A stretch of 64,000 bases of DNA, taken from Salvia splendens. Its lineage: Eukaryota; Streptophyta; Magnoliopsida; Lamiales; Lamiaceae. How positions within the stretch are numbered: the first letter of the stretch is position 1; each line of letters starts with the position of its first letter. A model generated the notes under the pieces. That model saw nothing but the letters and a program-made list of their open reading frames with translations. It was not told where the DNA came from and made no database searches. The translations under genes were made by a program, and so were the position numbers. The stretch covers positions 7,776,062-7,840,061 of the forward strand of contig NC_056051.1 of assembly GCF_004379255.2 (NCBI RefSeq), in the 5' to 3' direction. Shown here piece by piece: positions 46,208 to 58,037 of this stretch.

Positions 46208-49200
46208 ACTGGTATCAGAGCCTAGGGTTTAAGAGGCAGAATCACGATGGGGATCGACGAGAAAATTGTTGTAGAGAAGTTCGACGGATATAATTTCGGA
46301 TTTTGGAAGATGCAGATTGAGGATTACCTGTATGGTAAAGATCTCTGGAAGCCTTTAAAAATCAAACCCGAAAAGATGGAACAGGAGGAGTGGGAGCTGC
46401 TGGACAGAAAAACGATGAGCGCGATTAGGCTATCGTTGTCCAAGGATGTGGCTTATCACACGACTGCAGCAAAGTCGACAAAGGAGATGATGAAGATCTT
46501 GAAGGACATGTATCATAAACCATCAACGGCAAACAAGGTACATCTGATTAGATGATTGTTTAATTTTAGAATGCAAGAGAGAAAGCTGGTGCAACAACAT
46601 CTCAACGAGTTCAACATGATTACTTCGCAACTGAACTCGGTTGATATAAAATTCGATGATGAAATTCGTGCCCTGATTTTGCTATCGTCTCTGCCTGAGA
46701 GTTGGGCTGGCACAGTGACAGTAGTTACTGCTGCAGAGACAAACCTAACAGTTGACAGAGTAAGAGATCTGATGATTGGTGAGGAAGTTCGCCGGAGAGA
46801 ATCAGGATCTTCTACTTCGGGATCAGCACTGAATACAGAACAGAGAGGCAGATCGAAGGGAAAGCAAAATCGTGGAAGATCAAATTTCATAGGAAGGAGC
46901 CAATCCAAGAAGGATTTTGGATAAAGTTAAATGCTGGAATTGTGATGAGTTTGGGCATATTAGAAATCAGTGTGAGGCACCGAAGAAGTATAAGAATAAG
47001 GATCAGAAGAACAAGAAGACAGCAAACGCTGCCATGTCTGATGACGATGGCGAGGTGTTGGTCTTGAGTGTCAGTAGTCTGATGGAATCGTGGGTATTGG
47101 ATTCTGGAGCGTCGTTCCACTCCTGCAGCAATGTGGAGATAATGGAAGACTACATTTCTGGCGATTTTGGGAAGGTACATCTGGCTGATGACGAGCCCTT
47201 AGATATCGTGGGAATGGGAAACGTGAAGGTAGTGATGTCCAATGGATCCGTGATAAAACTGAATGGAGTCAGACACATTCCTGGATTGCAGAGAAGTTTG
47301 ATTTCGATTGGGCAGCTTGATGCAGAAGGGTACACCGTGACGTTTGGCTGCAACAATTGGAAGATTACCAAGGGAGCTATAATAGTAGCTCGAGGTAAGA
47401 AGGAGGGTACGTAGTATACCACAACTAACTACAAAGATTGCATTGATATTGCAAGTGAGGCAAATAATGCAGATTTGTGGCACTGTCGTCTTGGCCACAT
47501 GAGCGAGAAAGGGATGAAGATAATGTGCTCAAGAGGTTTACTGCCTGGCCTGAAAACTGTTGAAGTTGGCCTGTGCGAGGATTGGGTGTTTGGGAAACAG
47601 AAAAGGGTGAGTTTCTCAAGAGGAGGCAGAAAATTGAAGACACGGAAGTTGGAGATGGTCCACACGGATCTATGGGGACCAGCACCTGTGAAGTCCCTAG
47701 GAGGCTCTGAATATTATATGACTTTCATCGACGACTCTACTCGAAAGCTATGGGTTTATTTTCTGAAGAGTAAATCTGATGCGTTTGACGCTTTTAGGAA
47801 GTGGAAAGCCCTTGTTGAAACTGAAACCTGGCTGAAGGTGAAGTGTCTAAGATCCGATAATGGAGGAGAATATGAACTTGCAAAGTTCTAGGAGTACTGC
47901 GCCGAGAATGGAATCCGCATGGAGAAAACTGTGAAAGGAACTCCACAGCAGAATGGAATCGCAAAGCGCATGAACAGAACGTTGAACGAGCGAGCAAGAT
48001 GCATGAGATTGAAAAGTGGATTTCCAAAGAGTTTTTGGGCAGATGCAGTCAACACAGCTGCATTCCTAATTAATAAAGGTCCATCAGTTCCCTTGGAGTT
48101 TCGGATACCCGAGGAGGTTTGGACAGGAAAAGAGGTAAATCTATCTTTCCTACGCATCTTTGGTTGTGTTGCTTATGCTCATGTTAGTTCCGTTGAGAGA
48201 AACAAGTTGGATGCTAAATCTATTAAGTGTACGTTCATTGGTTATGGAGGCGATGAGTTCGGTTATAGACTCTGGGATGAGCAGAACCGTAAGGTTATTC
48301 GCAGTAGAGATGTCATTTTCAATGAACAGGTATTGTACAAGGATAGATTGGAGGCGTCGAGTCCCAACAGTTCTGAGCCACAAGTGGTCAAGCTAGACAT
48401 CTCAAACTCGAGTGGGAGCAAAGAGAGTCAGAATGCTGAAGAGGTGCTTGAAGAAGAACCAAGCACTCCACCATCGACTATTCCGCTTCCTAAATCGACT
48501 AGAGAGCGACGTGCACCTGATAGGTACTCGCCCTCTAATTTCTATTTGTTACTTACTGATGGTGGTGAGCCCGAGTGTTATGCAGAGGCAGGAGAAGGCC
48601 CTGATAAACGAAGGTGGAAAATTGCCATGGATGATGACTTTGCCTCTCTTCTCCTGAATGGCACATGGGAGCTTGTGGAACTTCCTAAAGGGAAAAAGGC
48701 ATTGCATTGCAAGTGGGTCTATCGAATCAAATGTGAAGCTGATGGTAGCAAGCGCTACAAGGCTAGGCTGGTTGTCAAGAGATTTGAGCAACGATATGGT
48801 ATTGATTATACAGATGTGTTCACTCATGTTGTGAAACTAACTACTATTCGTTTAGTGTTGAGATGGTAGTTGCAGAAAATCTATTGTTACATCAGATGGA
48901 TGTAAAGACGGCATTCCTTCATGGTGATTTGGAGGATGAGTTGTACATGACACAGCCTGAAGGATTCGTAGTAAAAGGAATGGAAAATCTTATGTGCAAG
49001 TTGAAGAAGAGCTTGTATGGTTTAAAGCAAGCTCCAAAGCAGTGGTACAAGAAGTTTGATGGATTCATGATGGAGATTGGCTATAAAAGATGCTACGCTG
49101 ACCATTGTTGTTACTACAAGAGGTTTGACAAGAGCTATCTTATCCTGTTATTATATGTTGATGATATGTTGATCGCAGGAGGTGATCAAAAGGAGATGGA

Positions 49201-49740
49201 TAAGTTGAAAAGGCAATTGTCTGAACGATTCTCCATGAAAGATCTTGGAGAGGCTAATCAAATTTTAGGCATGAGAATCGAGCGTGACAAGGCGACAGGA
49301 AAATTGTATCTTTCGCAAGCTGCTGACATTGGTAAGGTTTTGGAAAGATTCAACATGGATAATTCGAAGCCAGTAAATGTGCCTTTAGGCAGTCACTTTA
49401 AGCTGTCAAAGAAGGAGTCGCCGAGTACAAAAGAAGAACGTGCTGAAATGAAGAAAATTCCTTATGCTTCAGCAATTGGCAGTATTATGTATGCAATGGT
49501 GTGTACGAGGCCTGATATTGCACAAGCAGTGGGAGTAGTGAGCCGGTTCATGGGTGATCCGGGCAAGCAACATTGGGAAGCAGTTAAATGGATCCTTCGA
49601 TATTTGAGAGGTACTACAGAAAGTGTCTTATGTTTCAATGGCAAGAATGTCGAGCTGGCAGGTTATGTGGATGTAGACTTGGCGTCCAATGATCTTGATG
49701 GGAGAAGAAGCACAACCGGGTATGTATTTACTTATGGTTA

Positions 49741-50190
49741 GACATCACCAAACCGAACCGGCCCGGCTGAACCGGCCTGGAACCGTCACCGGCGGTTCCG
49801 AACCGGAACCGGAACCGTCGTCGGCGGTTCGAACCGGCACCGGAACCGCCGGTTCCGACGGGCCGGTTCAGGTTCCAATTTTTGGCGAACCGTAACCGGT
49901 GGTTCGGAACCGCCGGTTTCGCCGGAACCGCCGGTTCGGCGGTTTCCGACACAATTTCAGGCCTACTCCCTAGCCTTTTCAGAAACCACTCCCGCGGCCA
50001 CCGGTTTTGACTAAAACCGTGGACGGAAACCGGCGGTTCCACTGATAAAACCGGCGGTTCCACCGAAAACCGGCGGTTCCGGCGACAAAACCGCCGGTTT
50101 CCCGCCGCATTTTTCAAAATTTGAAATTTCAAACGGTCCTCAAAACCGCCGGTTCCGCCGAAAACCGGCGGTTTCGCCGTGATTTTTGAA
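49741..50190. repeat. 5' subterminal CCGGTT-rich repeats of the hAT element
   Basis: Dozens of overlapping ACCGGCGGTTCC / GGAACCGCCGGTT units in both orientations. They are the likely transposase-binding region, by analogy with subterminal repeats of Ac. Confidence 0.85.
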
Positions 50191-50445
50191 AATTTGATTT
50201 TTTTTTTATTTTTTTTAATCACAATTTTCCCCTATAAATACCCCCCCTCCTCTTCATTTCTACTTACCCCATTCTTGTGTTAATAAGAATTTCTCTCTCA
50301 ATCTCAATTTCTCTATTCTCCATCCTCATTCTCTCAAGTTGTTTACGTTATTTGCGCTCATAATTTACTCACGTTGTTCTTGTTCACGTTATCATATTCA
50401 CATAAACACTACTCTCTATTCTCTACTTCCAATTTCCATAATATC

Positions 50446-53400
50446 ATGTCTTCATCTCGTCGTGGTGGTGATCGGGGCAAGGGAATTGCCCAAGATCAAA
50501 GTGACTCTCGTCGTCGTCGTGCCCCTACTAGAGCACAAGTTGCGGAGGAGGTGGGAAGGCGAGCCGCTCTTCGAGTAAAAGTAAGTTCTAAACTTCTAAG
50601 TTTTAATATGTTATATGTTATATGTTATAAGTTTTAATATGTTAGTAAGTTTTAATATGTTTTAAATATTAATATGTTAGTAAGTTTTAATATGTTTTAA
50701 GTTTTAATATGTTAGTAAGTTTTAATATGTTATAAGTTTTAATATGTTTTAATATGTTAGTAAGTTTTAATATGTTAGTAAGTTTTAATATGTTATATGT
50801 TTTAATATGTTATAAGTTTTAATATGTTTTAATATGTTATATGTTAGTAAGTTTTAATATGTTATATGTTATAAGTTTTAATATGTTTTACAATTATGTT
50901 AGTATTATATGTTTTAATGTGTTTTATTTATATGTTAGTAATAAATTCGTTTGTATTAAATATGTTTTATATGTTTTATGTTATATGTTATATGTTATAT
51001 GTTAGTAAGTTTTAATATGTTATAAGTTTTAATATGTTAGTATTAATTTCATTTATATTAAATTTCTCTATATGTTAGTATTAATTTCATTTATATTAAA
51101 TATGTGTCTATGGACTATGTGTTTTACTTTTATGTTAGTATTTTTACTTAGTCGTATAATTCTCGTAGGAGGAAGAAGATCAAAATGCGGCCTTGTTACT
51201 TGCCCTCGGCGACGACGACCAACAAGGGGGGCATTCACATTCGGCTTCGCAGTTCGAGTATGATGTGAATCTATCGTCGGACGAAGGCGATGATGGATCG
51301 CATCAATTCCCCCCTTCTAGCACCGGCGACGTAGGCGAAAATGATGATGAGGAGGCCGATGCTCCTCCTCCTTCCGCAGGACGACAAAAGAAGAAGATGC
51401 CTCCCAAGTTGAAATCCGATATCTTCACCAAACATTACAAGAAGGTACCGGTTGTAATTTCAAATCCTAATGATCCGACCACTACTACCGTGGAGACAGG
51501 TGAGTTCAAAGCATATTGCAATTATTGCGATAAAGTCTATCCATTTGGAGTCGGTGGTGGATATGGTACTCTCCATCGCCATTTGAAGTCAAACACCCCG
51601 TGGAATATGGGCATGCTAAGTCCCAAAGCCAAATCAACTTCCCTTCCGGCTCATCGTCTCAAACAGGTACGCCTCTATTTAAATATGACCCCAAAAATGT
51701 TACCGATACTATGGTAAGATGGGCGGCAATGAAACATTTGCCGTTCAATTTTTTTAATGACAGAAAATATGAAATGACTATGCAACAAGCTTTTAATGTT
51801 GCTGCAAAAAGAATTCCCCCCTCTACTGCTCAAAGATTTAACAACCGGCAGTATTTTGATAAAAAAATGGAAATTGCAAAGTTTCTATCCACCTTGGGAC
51901 ACAAAGTTAATATTTGCTCCGATGTGTGGACGGATTCTTTCCAACGAAATTCTTACATGGGTATTTCTTGTCATTTTATAGACAATAGTTGGTCTTTAAA
52001 TAAACGTTTGATTGGTTTTAGACAATTTCCTTCCCCACACACCGCACAAGCAATTGCTTCTTTAATTATTCAAGTTTTGAATGAGTATGAGTTATGCAAC
52101 AAGATATTTTCGGTTGGTTTTGATAACGAACCGTCAACACCGCAAGTATATCCGATTTAATTGCGGCTTGCTCCCCTGTGATAAGTGGTAAGTATTTTCA
52201 TCAACGATGTATTTGTCATATTTTAAACTTATGTGTACAATATGCTTTGTCTTTATGGCAAAGACATATTCAACCTATTACTACAGTTGTATCCTTGATC
52301 CACTGGAAGCCTCAAATTGGCAAGGCGTGGAAGAAGTATTGCCACTCGAAGAAAATAAGGTACACAAAGTTTACTTTAGACGTGTCTACTAGATGGAACT
52401 CTACATATGACATGTTGCAATCTACATTAGAGCATATAGAATATTTAGTTGATTTTTATAGAACTTACCCTGTTGATGATTTATATCTAACATCTTCTTG
52501 TTGGGAACAAAGCATGAGTTTATTTAAATTATTCAAAGGTTTTCGAAATGCCACTATGGAGTTATCGGGTGTGTATTATTGCACATCCGTTCGTGTTTTA
52601 GAACATTGCATGATCATATCACTTGGTTTTAAAACTGCAATGAAAAATTCCACAAACAATCTTGAGCTAATGTGTGTTTTATATTACATGGTTGAAAAAT
52701 GGCTCAAGTATTTCAATGAGATCCCAACGGTTTTTTTGCTTGCCAAAGTTTTGGATCCAAAGTGGAAACTAGTTGGTACTTTCAAAATTTTAGAATTTTA
52801 TTACAACAATTTAGCTTCTATTGATCTTGAACCACTCCGAGCTTTGCAAACTGACGAGGACGACGACAACTACATAAACCTTGCCCAAACATTCCAAATA
52901 AACCTCCCCCACATCCCAAGCCTCCAAAGAAATTTTGAGTTCGACTTGCGGGCTCTCTTTCACGATTACGAAGCCAAGTACAACACTACCCACCAAGTTC
53001 AACCTAGACCCCCCCGTCAAACACATAACTTTGGCTTCTTCCAAGTTGATGACCCCGACGCCCAATCCCAATTGGCAAACCTATACGGCTTCAGCAGCGG
53101 AGGAAGGACGGCACATTCGGTAAGTGAGTTAGATTTATATTTTGACTCACACTTTTCATTCAATGAGGAAGAAGGAGGTCCCGTTCCCCAACAAATCGAC
53201 GTCCTAGATTGGTGGGGATCACACGAGAAAGATTTTCCCATCCTTGCATCAATGGCCAAGGAGATCTTTTCGGTTCCGGCTTCCACTGTCGCCGTCGAGT
53301 CCGCCTTTAGTGTTGGAGGCAACGTCTTGGACGACAGAAGAAGTAGACTCACCGGGAAAAACATGGAAGCCACCATGTTACTTGATGATTGGTGCTCCAC

Positions 53401-53530
53401 CGAAATTAGAGACCAAGAACCGGATTGGGACAATCAAGTAGTACAACCCGACCAAGACTACTTCCCCGACGAAGAAGAGAACTACGTGGACTTTGATTCC
53501 AAAATGCAATTGAGCATTGAGGATACGTAG
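50446..53530 (+). pseudogene. hAT transposase (BED finger, RNase-H-like, dimerisation domain), two 1-nt shifts
   Basis: Exon 1 50446-50580 encodes MSSSRRGGDRGKGIAQDQSD. An AT-rich intron follows (50581-51168, with AAGTTTTAATATGTTAGT repeats). Exon 2 starts EEEDQNAALLLALGDDDQQG at 51169. The BED zinc finger is at 51510-51590 (CNYCDKVYPFGV...LHRHLK). The frame changes by one base at about 51590 into VEYGHAKSQSQINFPSG, and again at about 52130, after VGFDNE. The core reads DVWTDSFQRNSYMGISCHFI and YFHQRCICHILNLCVQYA. The C-terminal dimerisation domain is WWGSHEKDFPILASMAKEIF...VESAFSVGGNVLDDRRSRLT (53205-53360), and the product ends in an acidic tail at 53530. The two single-base shifts inactivate it as written; everything else expected of the family is present. 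Confidence 0.9.
50590..51110 (+). repeat. Minisatellite-like array in the hAT transposase intron
   Basis: Units of TAAGTTTTAATATGTTAG and shorter variants (TTATATGTTATATG) are repeated some twenty times across most of intron 1. Confidence 0.85.
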
Positions 53531-54573
53531 GCATCTCAACTTATATTTCAACTTAAATTTTATATTTAAGTTTAAATTTAAGTTGAACTCAAGTCCTTTT
53601 CCTTTATTTCTTTTTTCTCCCCTTTATTTCGAATATGTAATTTTGTAAATTGTAATGAAGACTTTAAGTCTTTTGTAATTTATAATTTTAAAGTTGTAAT
53701 TTCTAATTTTTATGTTGTAATTCGTAAATTTTAACTTGTAATTTGTAATTTTAAAGTTGTAATTTGTAATTTTGAAGTTGTAATTTGTATCAATAAAATT
53801 ACATTTGTACATCGCTTCATTCTAATTTTATTTACGCAAGTTTTTTTACATTTTTAACTTGAATTACAATTTACAATGTAAAAAAAAATCGGATGAACCG
53901 CCCTAACCGGCCCGGAACCGGCTCGGAACCGGATAACTACCGACGGTTCAGCCGGTTCAAGTGAACCGCCGGTTCACGGTTCATGAACCGAAACCGTGAG
54001 GTCTTGGCCGGGCCGGTTCAGGTTCCACCAATTCTTGAACCGGAACCGTCGGTTCCGAACCGTGAACCGGCGGTTCACGAACCGTGGTGACGTCTACTTA
54101 TGGTGGTACTGCTATTTCATGGACTTCTAAGTTGCAGAAGACCGTTGCTTTGTCTACTACGGAGGCTGAATATGTAGCTGCGACAGAGGCAAGCAAGGAG
54201 ATGGTGTGGTTGCAGAGTTTCTTAGATGAACTTGGGAAGGAGAACAAGAGTAGCATACTCTACAGTGATAGTCAGAGTGCTATTTTCTTGGCTAAGAATC
54301 CAGCGTTTCATTCTAGGACAAAGCATGTGGAGTTGAAGTATTATTACATCCGACACCTAGTGGAGATGAAAATCCTGCAACTTGTGAAGATACTTGGAAG
54401 TGAGAATCCTGCAGACATGTTTACTAAGGTGGTGACCTTAGAGAAATTGAAGCTATGCATAGCTTCAATTTGCCCTGGAATTTGAAGAGAAGGTTAGGCG
54501 ATGCTAAGCGGATGAAGGGATGAGATCACGAGGAAATGGTTATTTAGGAGTTGTTAGTCTCCAAGTGGGAGAT

Positions 54574-54864
54574 TGTTAATTATGGAGCCTAAATTATCTC
54601 CTACCATGTTTAGGATATGTTTCCTTGAAGTATTTTTTCCTTATGATATATGTTTCCTAGTTTGACTAGAATTAGGGCTCTCTAGTTGCTTATAAATAGA
54701 GGTGCTCCCTCATTGTTAAATTAAGCTTATTCTGAAATTATATAGTGAAATCCCTGGCTTGGCATCGCCCCCAGACGTAGATACACATTGTATCGAATTG
54801 GGTAAACAATTTCTTGTGTTCATTCTCTTTCATATTCGTGATTGCCTGTGTTTATTTCCCAACA
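54574..54864 (+). repeat. 3' LTR of Copia-C
   Basis: 291 bp, preceded by the polypurine tract AAGTGGGAGAT. Confidence 0.94.
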
Positions 54865-56574
54865 TGTTTTACCATATTGGTCTTTGACCTTATGCATCTT
54901 GATGTTATCCTCAACAGTCATAGAAACAATCTCACATACCATACTTATTTCCTGTTGTACATGTTTGAAAATAGAATCAACGTAGATTGTAGATGCATGC
55001 CAGGAATAGTTGAGTAATCCAAGTAGTTCAATCGTGAATTGGCATTCCTTTAATCTCCCACAGCACAGTTAAAGAAATTGATGAACTGTACAAGATTTGC
55101 ACGAGGCTTTGTGTAGTTTTTAAAAAAGCTATGCTCTGATTCAGACATCGATGTAGTCCTAAGAAGCGACCCCATGGGAAAATCTCGAAAATAAGCAGGA
55201 ACCCAGAATTCTCTATCTTCAAACATCGATCCAAACCAGTGCACGTCTTCTAATCCATATCGTTCCATTATATCATTCCATATTATATCAAACTCATCAG
55301 GCTCTAACAAATCAGACCAAACACATGCATTCAACTCTTTTTTGAAATCTTCATTACCAAGCAAGGATTTGGGCAACTTATCTGACACCTTAACCATAAT
55401 ATGCCACATGCACCATCAGTGCCTTGTTTGTAAAAGTACTTGTTGAACAGCAAGTTTGATCCCCCAATCTTGATCAGTGATAATCAATTTGGGTGCTACC
55501 CCCATACATCGAACAAAACAGCCAAACAACCAAGAATATGAGTCTCTACCTTCACTTGATAACAAGCCAGCTCCAAATGTAACTGCTCTGGAATGGTTAT
55601 CTTTTCCAGTGAATGGAGCAAAAATCATGCAATACCTTCAGAACATAACATAAAAATGAATTATATTTTCATACATACAGAAAAGTATTACTTTATCAGC
55701 TATGACTATCATTTTATCAGCCAAAAGTATGATTTTATCACTGAAATATAATTTAATCAGCAAAAAGTATCATTTTATGTCTTTTAGCAACAAAAGTAAT
55801 ATATCTGTTAGTGTTGTATGTTGAGTCAAATGAAACTACATCTCCAAACATATGATAATTTCGTCTTGAAATAGCATCAGCCCAGAAGAGTTTAGTTAAC
55901 TTTCCATGAGATCCTATCTCAATTTCATAATAGAAGGCATCAGATGATTCCTTTTGAGAACGCATATAATCAAAAATCATTTGAGCATCTGAACCATCAA
56001 TATTGGACATAATATCACGATAACCATTTCTAATATCAATAATATCACATCCAACATTTTCAGGTCCACCCATTATCTCCTTCAAAAGTTTGAATGTGAG
56101 AGTGGGACCAATATTACACCTGCCACAATCCTCCATAAACCTCTGATGGATAGGATCCAGTCTGCGATTGGTCGTCATAAAATGCTTATGTTCATCCGCA
56201 ACCATTAAGTGATTATGATAATCAACAAACTGATAAACCTCATACCCTTTGCTCATGCCATCTGAAAAATATCTCAAGTTGAGCTTAGCAAGACATTCAC
56301 ACCTAAATGACCGACACCTACGCTTCTTAATAGACACTTCAGTTGATTGGGATGGATGACCAGGTATAAAATTCTTAGAGCCTTGTCTGCTGCAAGCCAA
56401 ATATTGCCACTTGATAATACCATGAACTGATTTGTTGCCCAGTTTACGAATGCCAAAACCAACTGAACGAGCATAATGTTCATAGAAATCAACTGCTTCT
56501 ACTAATGTATTGAGTTTCATACCAATCATTGGCTTCAAAGCATCATCACAAACATGAATGTACATACCTACAAA

Positions 56575-56940
56575 TCAGTAAAACTATCATTTTATCAACT
56601 CAGAGTATCATTCTATCCGGCAAAACTATCATTTTATCAGACAGAAGTATCATTTTATCTGCTGCAGCTATCATTTTGTCATTTTATAGGTCAGAAGTAT
56701 CATTTCATCTGCTGCGAGTATCATTTTATCAGGTTATTGGCATATTATATGCTGCGAGTATCATTTTATCAGTTTATATGTAATTTTGTCAGGTTTAAGT
56801 AAAACTATCATTTTATCAACTCAGAGTATCATTCTATACGGCAAAACTATCATTTTATCAGCTCACAGTATCATTCTATCCGGCAAAGTTATCATTTTAT
56901 GCAGTAAACCTAACATTTATAAGCCAAAAGTATCATCTTA
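56575..56940 (-). repeat. Motif array in intron 1 of the FAR1-like transposase gene
   Basis: Some fifteen units of AACTATCATTTTATCA and GTATCATTCTATCCGGC. It begins directly after the exon 2 acceptor, just as in the partial copies at 37490, 37870 and 38400. A smaller block of the same motif lies at 55680-55790. Confidence 0.85.
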
Positions 56941-57713
56941 ACACATAATCGCCAATACATAATATAATTAAATAAGAAGTTCAGTACATCAGAAACATAA
57001 ACCAATCGACAACTAATATTAATCTAAAATCAAATTCAATACATGAAGCAAAACAATCAATAAATTAAAATATGAACACAATCAATAAGCTAAATAATAG
57101 ATAATGATTGTTACCTTCGTTATTTGCTACAGACTCCATCAAAGCAAATTCTGACAGCAATTGAATAGGTAATCAATGAAAATAAGAACGCAAAATTGAA
57201 AATATCTTCCCGGTCACAATTATGCGAGAAATATGGAAACAAAATCTAGAGATTATGGAATTATGAACCAAATCGGAAGAAAATATGGAAACAAAATCGC
57301 TGAGAAGAGGAATATGGAAACAAAATCACTGAGAAGAGGAGAGAATCGAACTGAGAGAGAGTGAAAGAATGAAGCGAAATTCAGAAATTAAATGAGGGAA
57401 ATGACATATTTACCCTCTGCGCCTTTTTTATGAAGTAAATCTAAGTTTGAATCTCAGCCACAAGATTAGAATATGTGTGGTTCAGATTTGGTTATAGAGT
57501 TATTACGTGATTTGGGGGTTATCATATGATTACAACTATCTCTCTCTATATATATATAGAGAAGTGATCAGTGTCGAACCAATTTTAAAGACCGAACTAG
57601 AGACCAAATCTCATCCATCCATTAATCACATCTAATGGTTATTAATAATTAGTCATTATTTTATTTCTTTTATTTAATTAAATTGACACAAGGGTAGTTT
57701 TGGAAGACCAAAA

Positions 57714-58037
57714 ATGATGCAGTTCCGTGCATACGCTTCTTCCTCCATTCCCAAATTCAATCCACTTCTCTCTCTCACCAGTCCCCGGCGCCAACTACCT
57801 CCACCATGCGGCCTCCCATACCCCACCGCATCGGAGTTGAGGAAGAAGCACCACACTGCGGAGTGGATCTCGGATCTGGTGGAGATGGAGAAGCTCTCTG
57901 ACTACACTTGGAACGAGGCATATACAGCAAATCGTCGACATGATCTGCCGATCCTTTATCTCGTAAATATCTATCTTCTTATCTCAATCTTCCTCAAATC
58001 GTGTTGCAGTTTTCATCAAATCGTGATTCATCTCTGA
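57714..58037 (+). other. Unrecognised open frame, possible captured gene exon
   Basis: A 107-residue frame starting MMQFRAYASSSIPKFNPLLS, then RRQLPPPCGLPYPTASELRK and AEWISDLVEMEKLSDYTW. The first half (Ser, Arg, Pro, few acids) looks like an organelle transit peptide. A GT at 57961 (CTTTATCTC|GTAAAT) could be a donor. I do not recognise the family. It lies near the left end of the TIR element, where captured exons are often found. Confidence 0.3.

Larger units (their letters stand above)
49739..54096 (+). mobile_element. hAT transposon, 4358 bp, nested in Copia-C
   Basis: The termini are TAGACATCACC at 49739 and GGTGACGTCTA ending at 54096 (11-bp inverted repeats, one mismatch). Perfect 8-bp duplications CTTATGGT flank it (49731-49738, 54097-54104), as expected for hAT. 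Both subterminal regions (49750-50190 and 53890-54090) are dense in ACCGG/CCGGTT palindromes. Removing the element restores the RNase H frame of Copia-C exactly. It contains a single split transposase gene. Confidence 0.95.
46247..54485 (+). pseudogene. Copia-C gag-pol polyprotein, split by hAT
   Basis: Gag starts at 46247 (MGIDEKIVVEKFDGYNFGFW) with a TGA at about 46553. The zinc knuckle CWNCDEFGHIRNQC is at about 46930. Protease is DSGASFHSC (47102). Pre-integrase is WHCRLGHMSEKGM. Integrase reads HTDLWGP and RSDNGGEY, with a TAG at about 47889, then [17 protein letters not shown] has [20 protein letters not shown], a frame change near 48865, then AFLHGDLEDELYM, YGLKQAPKQWY and an intact YVDDMLIAGG. 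RNase H begins GRRSTTGYVFTYG at 49738 and resumes after the hAT element at 54097 with TAISWTSKLQKTVALSTTEA, ending at 54485. The tract [18 protein letters not shown] is typical of the Tnt1/Tork group. At least three stops or shifts besides the insertion. Confidence 0.9.
45917..54864 (+). mobile_element. Copia-C: Tnt1-like LTR retrotransposon with a nested hAT element
   Basis: LTRs 45917-46207 and 54574-54864 are both 291 bp, begin TGTTAATTATGG and end TTCCCAACA, and differ at six positions by eye. The initiator-Met primer site TGGTATCAGAGC lies at 46210-46221 and a polypurine tract AAGTGGGAGAT just before the 3' LTR. The flanks TGTTC (45912-45916) and TGTTT (54865-54869) are a target duplication with one change. 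Without the hAT insert the element is about 4.58 kb. It lies in the transposase gene of the MULE. Confidence 0.93.
45219..57139 (-). pseudogene. FAR1/MULE-type transposase gene, interrupted by Copia-C
   Basis: Exon 1 is 57139-57115 (MESVANNEG, donor GAAG|GTAAC). Exon 2 starts at 56567 (MYIHVCDDALKPMIGMKLNT): a FAR1 DNA-binding domain with the C-x-H-type pieces RRCRSFRCECLAKLNLRYF and a DYHNH segment, then WADAISRRNYHMFGDVVSFD (first catalytic Asp). The frame at 55628-55416 has FAPFTGKDNHSRAVTFGAGL and ITDQD (second Asp). After a TGA at 55413-55415 it continues CMWHIMVKVSDKLP and SMSESEHSFFK (catalytic Glu region). Further stops lie near 55047. Copia-C sits inside the coding region: removal joins KDQYGK to TWDVKYDCKQ. 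The SWIM zinc finger follows (DCKKFSRIGLLCCHIF, about 45880-45835), and the gene ends with a C2HC knuckle (CGKCHEMGRHDSRNC, about 45300-45245). Confidence 0.8.
36813..57539. mobile_element. Large MULE carrying a FAR1-type transposase and a Ulp1-like protease
   Basis: The left terminal sequence (TGATAACCCTATAACTAAAT at 36829, then CACCACACAT) and the right one read on the other strand (TGATAACCCCC..., CTATAACCAAAT, ACCACACAT, about 57456-57527) are imperfect inverted repeats. Between them lie a MULE transposase (minus strand), a C48 protease gene (plus strand) and many copies of a TATCATTTTATC-type motif in introns and spacers. MULEs with a Ulp1-like gene (Kaonashi-type in Arabidopsis, and similar ones in melon) are known. 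No 9-bp target duplication was found: the left flank is NPF exon 4, the right flank is another element. About 10.4 kb of its length is later insertions (solo LTR 38741-40207, Copia-C with nested hAT 45917-54864). Exact ends are uncertain. Confidence 0.72.

Noticed and set aside
51072..51263. A short frame overlapping the intron end of the hAT transposase gene
   Set aside because: The splice acceptor at 51168 and the downstream frame EEEDQNAALL explain the region better.
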